13,191 nucleotides of DNA from Desulfobulbaceae bacterium UBA5173 (GTDB lineage Bacteria; Desulfobacterota; Desulfobulbia; Desulfobulbales; Desulfobulbaceae). The translations under genes were made by a program, and so were the position numbers. Shown in pieces: positions 1-3,718 of this stretch. The stretch spans positions 1 through 13,191 of the forward strand of contig DHWV01000029.1 of assembly GCA_002413355.1 (NCBI GenBank), written 5' to 3'. Within the stretch, counting starts at the first letter, position 1, and each line of letters begins with the position of its first letter. The notes under the pieces are model-generated. The model did not search any database, had not been told where the DNA came from, and saw only the letters and a list, made by a program, of their open reading frames with translations.

Positions 1-84
1 AATCGCGGAAGCGAATGGACTACTTGATGGTGCCCGGAACGAGAATCGAACTCGTACAGTTGCAAGAACCGAGGGATTTTAAGT
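1..84 (-). repeat. Distal att-like repeat: 3' fragment of tRNA-Leu(UAA) plus trailer
   Basis: Bases 1-84 align without gaps to 3536-3619, with only two differences (positions 26 and 62). Bases 28-84 correspond to the 3' 57 nt of the tRNA-Leu gene, from the anticodon loop to CCA. Bases 1-27 match the tRNA trailer. Similarity stops abruptly after base 84, at the edge of the anticodon loop, and the 5' half of the tRNA is absent, so this copy is not a functional tRNA. The repeat may extend left beyond the window edge. By established knowledge of integrative elements, such a displaced 3' fragment marks the far end of an element inserted in a tRNA gene. Confidence 0.85.
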
Positions 85-212
85 AATTCAGGCGTATTTT
101 CCGGCAAGTTCTCTTTTGTTCTGAACTTGTTGATATAGTTGAAAGTAAGAACACTGCCTTTGCTCCAGCTATGCTCTTTTCTTCTGCCAAATTCTCTTGT
201 TTTCTTGGCACG

Positions 213-246
213 ATTACACAGGAATTACACAGAGCGTTGCACAGGA
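213..246 (+). repeat. Three short tandem direct repeats inside the island end
   Basis: Two adjacent copies of ATTACACAG(G/A)(A/G) at 213-223 and 224-234 are followed by a diverged third, GTTGCACAGGA, at 236-246. The 11-12 bp phasing is about one helical turn. They lie about 130-160 bp inside the left att-like repeat and just downstream of the Fic stop codon. Integrase arm sites often look like this, but no protein in the window is known to bind them. Confidence 0.45.
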
Positions 247-266
247 AAAATATGCGTAACTGCCTT

Positions 267-974
267 TCATAAATTGAATTCTTCTGGCTGTTCGTAGCTC
301 TTCAGCTCATCTTCATGCGCAACGAACTTTCTGAAATGATGCGCCCACCATTTCAGGCTGTGATCGTAGGCTTTTTCCGGTGCATTGGTTTTCAATTTCC
401 GATGGCAATAATTCAACTGCTTCAGCCAGCGTGTTGTTTTTCTTAACCGTTCAAAATCAACGCGGTGCTGATGACAGATCAGATAGACTTCAACGATGAA
501 TCGGGCTATTCTGCCGTTTCCGTCATTAAACGGGTGGATATAGACAAACCGCTGATAGAACTTGGCTGCAACAGCCACAGGATCAGCCGGATGCAGGCTG
601 AGTGTTGAGATATTTTGCCGCAACATGCTCTCAATCGTGCCCGGATCGGCCCCTGCAAATTGATTTGTTGACGGGCCGAAGAACACTTCACCTTTGTTTG
701 GATCAGTTGCCTTTCGATACTCGCCAGCATTGCTCAAAATTCCGCCAAAAAGCTGTTTATGAAATTCCGCCGGAATTTCCTGAAAGAATGCCTCAACAGC
801 TTGCTGCGGCAATTTCTTCAGTGCTGCGGCGAACTCTTCCGCAGGCAGTTGGCTGTTGCAGAAGTCTTTGATCCGTTCTATTGCCGCCTCAAGAGAAATG
901 GGAGGGGTGACAGAAAAATCCTGCATAAGTTCTGCAAGGTATTTCCTGTCGTGTGAATCAAAAGAGTGGCGCAA
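267..974 (-). CDS. Fic-domain protein, probable toxin of a Panacea-Fic pair
   Basis: This 235-aa protein belongs to the Fic/Doc superfamily, whose members usually transfer AMP or another phosphate-containing group to a hydroxyl on a target protein. The active-site motif HPFNDGNGRIAR is at residues 147-158, with the catalytic His at 147 and the phosphate-binding GNGR at 152-155. A plausible target-docking flap precedes it (residues 82-102). I see no clear (S/T)xxxE(G/N) inhibitory helix in either terminus, so control may come from the partner. The gene starts 5 bp after the stop of the upstream Panacea gene, so the two are probably translationally coupled. The annotated start is TTG at 972-974 with a poor Shine-Dalgarno; an in-frame ATG at 924-926 would give 219 aa. 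The target is unknown. The Fic call is firm; the toxin role is inferred. Confidence 0.85.
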   Translation of the reverse strand: MRHSFDSHDRKYLAELMQDFSVTPPISLEAAIERIKDFCNSQLPAEEFAAALKKLPQQAVEAFFQEIPAEFHKQLFGGILSNAGEYRKATDPNKGEVFFGPSTNQFAGADPGTIESMLRQNISTLSLHPADPVAVAAKFYQRFVYIHPFNDGNGRIARFIVEVYLICHQHRVDFERLRKTTRWLKQLNYCHRKLKTNAPEKAYDHSLKWWAHHFRKFVAHEDELKSYEQPEEFNL

Positions 975-979
975 AGCAA

Positions 980-1600
980 TCAGAAGAATTTTTGCAGGAA
1001 GCGTCTTGCGTTTTCATCCGCTTTTTTGCGACGCTCTAAAAAATCCGCATAAGAAGGATATGACGCATAGTTTTCCGCCTCTTTTTCCGTCATGTCCATT
1101 GTGAATGAATACCACGAATTGGTTTTCAAAACGAAATACTCCCCTTCATTCCATTTCTTGCCTTGGAAGTTTTTTGCAAAGGAAAGTTTTGAATAGTAAT
1201 CATAGATAACCTGATCAGGAATGACCTGATCGGGCGGCGTGTCTGTCCACGGTGTTTCTTTATGCGTCATTGCGCTCAAAGCAACAGCGGACTGATTCAC
1301 ATAAGGATCGAGGAAGAATTTCAGCAGCTCCGCATCTTCACCTTGTATCTGCTGCTTTGATGGAGTTGCAGGCGCAGGAATAGACTGCTTGCTGAAATCC
1401 CTATAGGAAAGATAAATAGACCTGTTTACCGGGCCGTATTCCAACCGTTCAAATGCAGCATCAATACACGGCCTGCCTGCAACAAGTGCCCATGCCTTTG
1501 CGTAATAGGCAAGTTTCTGCAATTTCATCGGAGTGATGTTCTTATCAGGATAAGAAATCAGGATGAATTCGGCGAGTGTGTCAGCGTTGATTTGGCACAT
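980..1600 (-). CDS. Panacea-domain (DUF4065, SocA-like) protein, probable antitoxin
   Basis: This 206-aa protein has the hallmark N-terminal motif LQKLAYYAKAW (residues 27-37) and the EYGPVN segment (54-59) of the Panacea/DUF4065 family. The family includes phage GepA-like proteins and the Caulobacter adaptor-antitoxin SocA, and is known to act as antitoxin to unrelated toxins. Residues about 140-206 form a charged C-terminal extension that could carry partner specificity. The ATG at 1598-1600 has no strong Shine-Dalgarno upstream. The Fic gene follows after 5 bp, giving the antitoxin-first order typical of type II pairs. A small oddity is an exact five-residue tandem duplication, PDQVI-PDQVI, at residues 123-132. 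Family call is confident; neutralisation of this Fic protein is inferred from adjacency. Confidence 0.8.
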   Translation of the reverse strand: MCQINADTLAEFILISYPDKNITPMKLQKLAYYAKAWALVAGRPCIDAAFERLEYGPVNRSIYLSYRDFSKQSIPAPATPSKQQIQGEDAELLKFFLDPYVNQSAVALSAMTHKETPWTDTPPDQVIPDQVIYDYYSKLSFAKNFQGKKWNEGEYFVLKTNSWYSFTMDMTEKEAENYASYPSYADFLERRKKADENARRFLQKFF

Positions 1601-1656
1601 GGCAGACTGTATCGAGCAAAGGTTTTAAAGGGAAATACACAGCCCGACAGGCTCCG

Positions 1657-1694
1657 AAAAAACAGGAATACAGCTCAGTGTAGCTGTATTCCTG
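1657..1694 (-). terminator. Rho-independent terminator between the two island modules
   Basis: A perfect 13-bp inverted repeat, CAGGAATACAGCT (1663-1675) and its complement (1682-1694), has a 6-nt loop. Read on the minus strand it runs directly into six Ts (1657-1662). It lies about 140 bp downstream of the cysteine-rich gene and about 57 bp upstream of the Panacea gene, so it should insulate the two leftward units. The stretch 1695-1835 between it and the cysteine-rich gene holds no gene I can support. Confidence 0.85.
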
Positions 1695-1835
1695 CTGTAG
1701 ATGGGTTGTCAATCAGTTTTGCAAAGATAGAATTGAGGTGCCAACATACCGCCTTGTCTACGCCAGATTAATGGCAAAGAAACGCTTGTCGACAGCAAGA
1801 AGCCAACTGGTTTGGCTATGTTTTTTACAAAAAAA

Positions 1836-2480
1836 TTATTGGCAAATACAATAAGTTCCACAAAAATCTTCATGCGATATGACCTCACCATTTTTTGATT
1901 TGATACATCCATTCTCACAATATATTTGATCCGCCAAATCAACAGCAGCCCCTGATGGTGCTCGAAGAGAAAGAGTTGCACAATCCGCGCTGCAATCTCC
2001 TTCGTTGTCAATAGGGTATGGGCCAAATGTAACTACCCATTGCCTCTTTGCACTAAATACGGAACATAGCGAATCACGAACCGCTTTATCCCATTCTTCG
2101 CGACATTTACTTGTTTTTTCATCAGGGAATGCGCATTTATATCCAGTGTTCAAAGTTCTTATACAGCATTTGTCATGTAACATGCTACCAATAGACATAT
2201 AGCCAGAAACAGTGCAGTTATATTCGTTGAAATACATAGGCGCGATAATAGGGACACCTTTGCATCGGTCTCCTATTCCACCAAAACATCGTTCTGGCTC
2301 TGAGAATGCAGAAGAAAAATTACACCTCTCATTCGATGGAATTCGAGATAAACAAGATGTATTAAACAAACAGGTAAATACAACAAAAAGAATATAGGTA
2401 AATATGTAAACAGATTTAATTAACACGATCGCTTTTTTTTGCCAAATGTGGCAAATTACATTTGCGTTAAGCATTATCAT
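1836..2480 (-). CDS. Cysteine-rich, probably exported hypothetical protein
   Basis: I do not recognise this 214-aa protein. Residues about 17-42 are a strongly hydrophobic stretch after two lysines, which fits a signal peptide or membrane anchor. C43 follows it, but the preceding NTS is not a good lipobox. The rest contains 17 cysteines from C43 onward (for example C53, C65, C73, C89, C105-C106, C116, C126, C139, C163, C167, C188, C192, C207, C211, C213), which suggests a disulfide-rich extracytoplasmic fold. The segment LHDKCC (101-106) recalls the HDxC half of the phospholipase A2 active-site motif, but the expected preceding Cys pair is missing, so that is only a hint. The start ATG (2478-2480; another at 2472-2474) overlaps the end of the upstream membrane-protein gene, implying translational coupling. 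Confidence 0.7.
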   Translation of the reverse strand: MIMLNANVICHIWQKKAIVLIKSVYIFTYILFVVFTCLFNTSCLSRIPSNERCNFSSAFSEPERCFGGIGDRCKGVPIIAPMYFNEYNCTVSGYMSIGSMLHDKCCIRTLNTGYKCAFPDEKTSKCREEWDKAVRDSLCSVFSAKRQWVVTFGPYPIDNEGDCSADCATLSLRAPSGAAVDLADQIYCENGCIKSKNGEVISHEDFCGTYCICQ

Positions 2481-3333
2481 ATTCTGATATATAAGTATAC
2501 ATTTCTTTTCTCCAACACCAAATTACTACCTCGCTTAAAACGATACTGCTGGTTGCTGTTAGATATAAAATCTCAATAACACCAAATTTTCTTTCCAGAA
2601 GAAACATGTGTGGCAAAATTGATTTATCTATTAAATTTTCCGACAAGATGCCGACAAGAAATACTACAAGAAATATAGAGCCAGTAATATAACCTCTAAG
2701 CTCAAAATGATTTTTTATATAATACGAATATATCTTATCGATCGCCTTATTTGATCCACCATGAGTACAAACATCTTTAACAGCATCGTAAATAATATCT
2801 GCAGCAATCTTCCTCCCAAAGACATCTACACTTATGTAGATCCAATAAATAAATGCATAAATATATATACGGTTTGCAGATACCGACAGTATTATCATGA
2901 ATATCGGAATTGAATACGAAATTATGCGAGGAGAAAATTTTCTTTGCTTGAGGGATTTTCCTAAGTGATGTTCAAGAATACTTAATTCGTGTTCAGATGA
3001 TAGCAACCAAAGCAATCCAAGGATTAGAGTTACTGATATTAACATAAATTCAAAAATCATCATTGGTTTCATTTCTCCTGAAAATACCTCTTTGTTCCAT
3101 CTGTAAAAAAATGGTGCAAATCCAAGCAATAGCAACCATTGCGGTGTTTTAGAAATTAATTTCCAATAATTATCTGGTGATAATGTTTTAGTTAGATAAA
3201 CATTGCCTGTTCCGCTAACAATATGTCCTTCTCCACCAATTTCTTGGTGAACTTTAACTTCATTATGAGCAACAGATGGCTGCTTGCGATACTGATCGGA
3301 ATCACCAAGGGAGTTGTCAAGCTGGGAGTTCAA
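2467..3333 (-). CDS. Polytopic membrane protein with glycine-rich N-terminal motif, unknown function
   Basis: This 288-aa protein is not recognised. Residues 1-60 are soluble and include EIGGEGHIVSGTGNVYL (31-47), a G-x-G style pattern like the short glycine-rich N-terminal segments I associate with some bacterial immune and signalling proteins; that resemblance is pattern recognition only. About six hydrophobic segments follow, near residues 65-77, 88-111, 137-152, 155-173, 213-233 and 251-274. The likely start is TTG at 3331-3333: there is no ATG nearby in frame, and a good AGAGGAA ribosome site sits 5 nt upstream. A consensus-like promoter lies about 95 bp upstream. The 3' end overlaps the start of the cysteine-rich gene by 14 bp, so the two form one transcription unit. 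Composition is AT-rich, unlike the core genes to the right, which fits horizontal acquisition. Confidence 0.7.
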   Translation of the reverse strand: MNSQLDNSLGDSDQYRKQPSVAHNEVKVHQEIGGEGHIVSGTGNVYLTKTLSPDNYWKLISKTPQWLLLLGFAPFFYRWNKEVFSGEMKPMMIFEFMLISVTLILGLLWLLSSEHELSILEHHLGKSLKQRKFSPRIISYSIPIFMIILSVSANRIYIYAFIYWIYISVDVFGRKIAADIIYDAVKDVCTHGGSNKAIDKIYSYYIKNHFELRGYITGSIFLVVFLVGILSENLIDKSILPHMFLLERKFGVIEILYLTATSSIVLSEVVIWCWRKEMYTYISEYDNA

Positions 3334-3338
3334 AGCGG

Positions 3339-3345
3339 TTCCTCT
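3339..3345 (-). promoter_or_regulatory. Ribosome binding site deciding the TTG start
   Basis: AGAGGAA on the minus strand ends 5 nt before the TTG at 3331-3333. It is the best evidence that this non-ATG codon is the true start, because no alternative start with a Shine-Dalgarno occurs near the N-terminus of the reading frame. Confidence 0.65.
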
Positions 3346-3427
3346 GCAAAATTTGTAGGCATAAGCCCTGCCGTGTTACTCAGGCGAGTGGACGAATCTG
3401 CGATATTCCTTCCATGAAGTGCCAAAA

Positions 3428-3457
3428 ATTATATACACTTCATGCAGCGGAAGTCAA
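3428..3457 (-). promoter_or_regulatory. Sigma70-type promoter of the membrane/cysteine-rich gene pair
   Basis: On the minus strand TTGACT (3452-3457) is followed after 18 bp by a perfect TATAAT (3428-3433). Predicted transcription would begin near 3421 and run left, leaving a leader of about 88 nt before the TTG start at 3333. The promoter lies inside the island, between the tRNA terminator and the first cargo gene. Confidence 0.75.
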
Positions 3458-3490
3458 CGCACTTTTTTGGACGAAAACGGAAGAAAAGGC

Positions 3491-3524
3491 AAAGAAAAAC
3501 CCGCGAACCAGTTAAGGTTGCGGG
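3491..3524 (-). terminator. Rho-independent terminator of tRNA-Leu
   Basis: The stem CCCGC-(G)-AACC (3500-3509) pairs with GGTT-GCGGG (3516-3524) around a 6-nt loop, with a single bulged G. On the minus strand it is followed by TTTTTCTTT (3491-3499). It lies about 40 bp beyond the tRNA 3' end and should stop tRNA transcription before the cargo promoter. Confidence 0.8.
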
Positions 3525-3535
3525 CTTTATCGGAC

Positions 3536-3619
3536 AATCGCGGAAGCGAATGGACTACTTTATGGTGCCCGGAACGAGAATCGAACTCGTACAGTTACAA
3601 GAACCGAGGGATTTTAAGT
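3536..3619 (-). repeat. Proximal att-like repeat overlapping the intact tRNA-Leu
   Basis: This is the second copy of the 84-bp direct repeat. It spans the tRNA trailer and the 3' half of the intact tRNA gene up to the edge of the anticodon loop (loop 3612-3618). It differs from the distal copy at 3561 (T for G) and 3597 (A for G). By the usual model, the incoming element supplied this 3' half and so kept the tRNA gene whole. Confidence 0.85.
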
Positions 3620-3650
3620 CCCTTGCGTCTACCTGTTCCGCCATCCGGGC
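3563..3650 (-). tRNA. tRNA-Leu (anticodon UAA)
   Basis: This is an 88-nt class-II tRNA including encoded CCA (3563-3565). The acceptor stem pairs GCCCGGA (3644-3650) with TCCGGGC (3567-3573), with A as discriminator. The anticodon stem AGGGA/TCCCT encloses the loop CTTAAAA, giving anticodon TAA (3614-3616). A long variable arm, as expected for leucine, precedes the T arm with GTTCGATTC. The gene reads leftward from its own promoter and ends at its own terminator. Its 3' half is the insertion target of the island. Confidence 0.97.
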
Positions 3651-3662
3651 TTATTGAGGCAG

Positions 3663-3691
3663 AGATTACTTCCTGCCTGCTGATTTGTCAA
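3663..3691 (-). promoter_or_regulatory. Promoter of tRNA-Leu
   Basis: On the minus strand a perfect TTGACA (3686-3691) is followed by exactly 17 bp and TAATCT (3663-3668). The mature tRNA begins 12 nt downstream at 3650, so the 5' leader would be only a few nucleotides long. Confidence 0.85.
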
Positions 3692-3693
3692 GA

Positions 3694-3714
3694 GACCGCC
3701 GTAGGGCGGCGGTT
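3694..3714 (-). terminator. Short hairpin after the RNase E/G gene, possible weak terminator
   Basis: ACCGCC (3695-3700) pairs with GGCGGT (3708-3713), extended by a G-T pair, 5 nt after the upstream stop codon. There is no real T-run on the minus strand (CTCTTG follows), so termination would be inefficient. The hairpin abuts the -35 box of the tRNA promoter, so upstream transcription may partly read through into the tRNA. Confidence 0.45.
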
Positions 3715-3718
3715 CGTG

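Larger units (their letters stand above)
85..3535. mobile_element. Small integrase-less genomic island at tRNA-Leu(UAA)
   Basis: The interval is bounded by the two direct repeats of the tRNA-Leu 3' end. It encodes four leftward genes: an integral-membrane protein, a cysteine-rich exported protein, a Panacea-domain protein and a Fic protein. The stretch 1836-3333 is markedly AT-rich compared with everything right of the tRNA. No integrase, excisionase or transposase is visible inside. The element is therefore a remnant, a satellite mobilised in trans, or one member of a tandem array that continues left of base 1. Boundaries come from the repeats and mobility is inferred. Confidence 0.7.

Noticed and set aside
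105..129. 7-bp inverted repeat CAAGTTC/GAACTTG near the distal att-like repeat
   Set aside because: The stem is short with an 11-nt loop and no T-run, so it is not distinguishable from chance.
20..211. 63-aa minus-strand frame running into the tRNA fragment at the left edge
   Set aside because: Half of it is tRNA-derived sequence, there is no recognisable domain, and no Shine-Dalgarno. It does not look like an integrase C-terminus, which I checked because of the att-like repeat.
1684..1712. TTGACA on the minus strand at 1707-1712 as a promoter for the Panacea gene
   Set aside because: At 17 bp spacing the -10 would be ATACAG, a poor match lying inside the terminator stem, so any transcript would start within the terminator.
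1709..2026. 105-aa minus-strand frame overlapping the cysteine-rich gene
   Set aside because: Its first two thirds lie in another frame of the cysteine-rich gene. The unique part (1709-1835) has no recognisable motif, though a gene remnant cannot be excluded.
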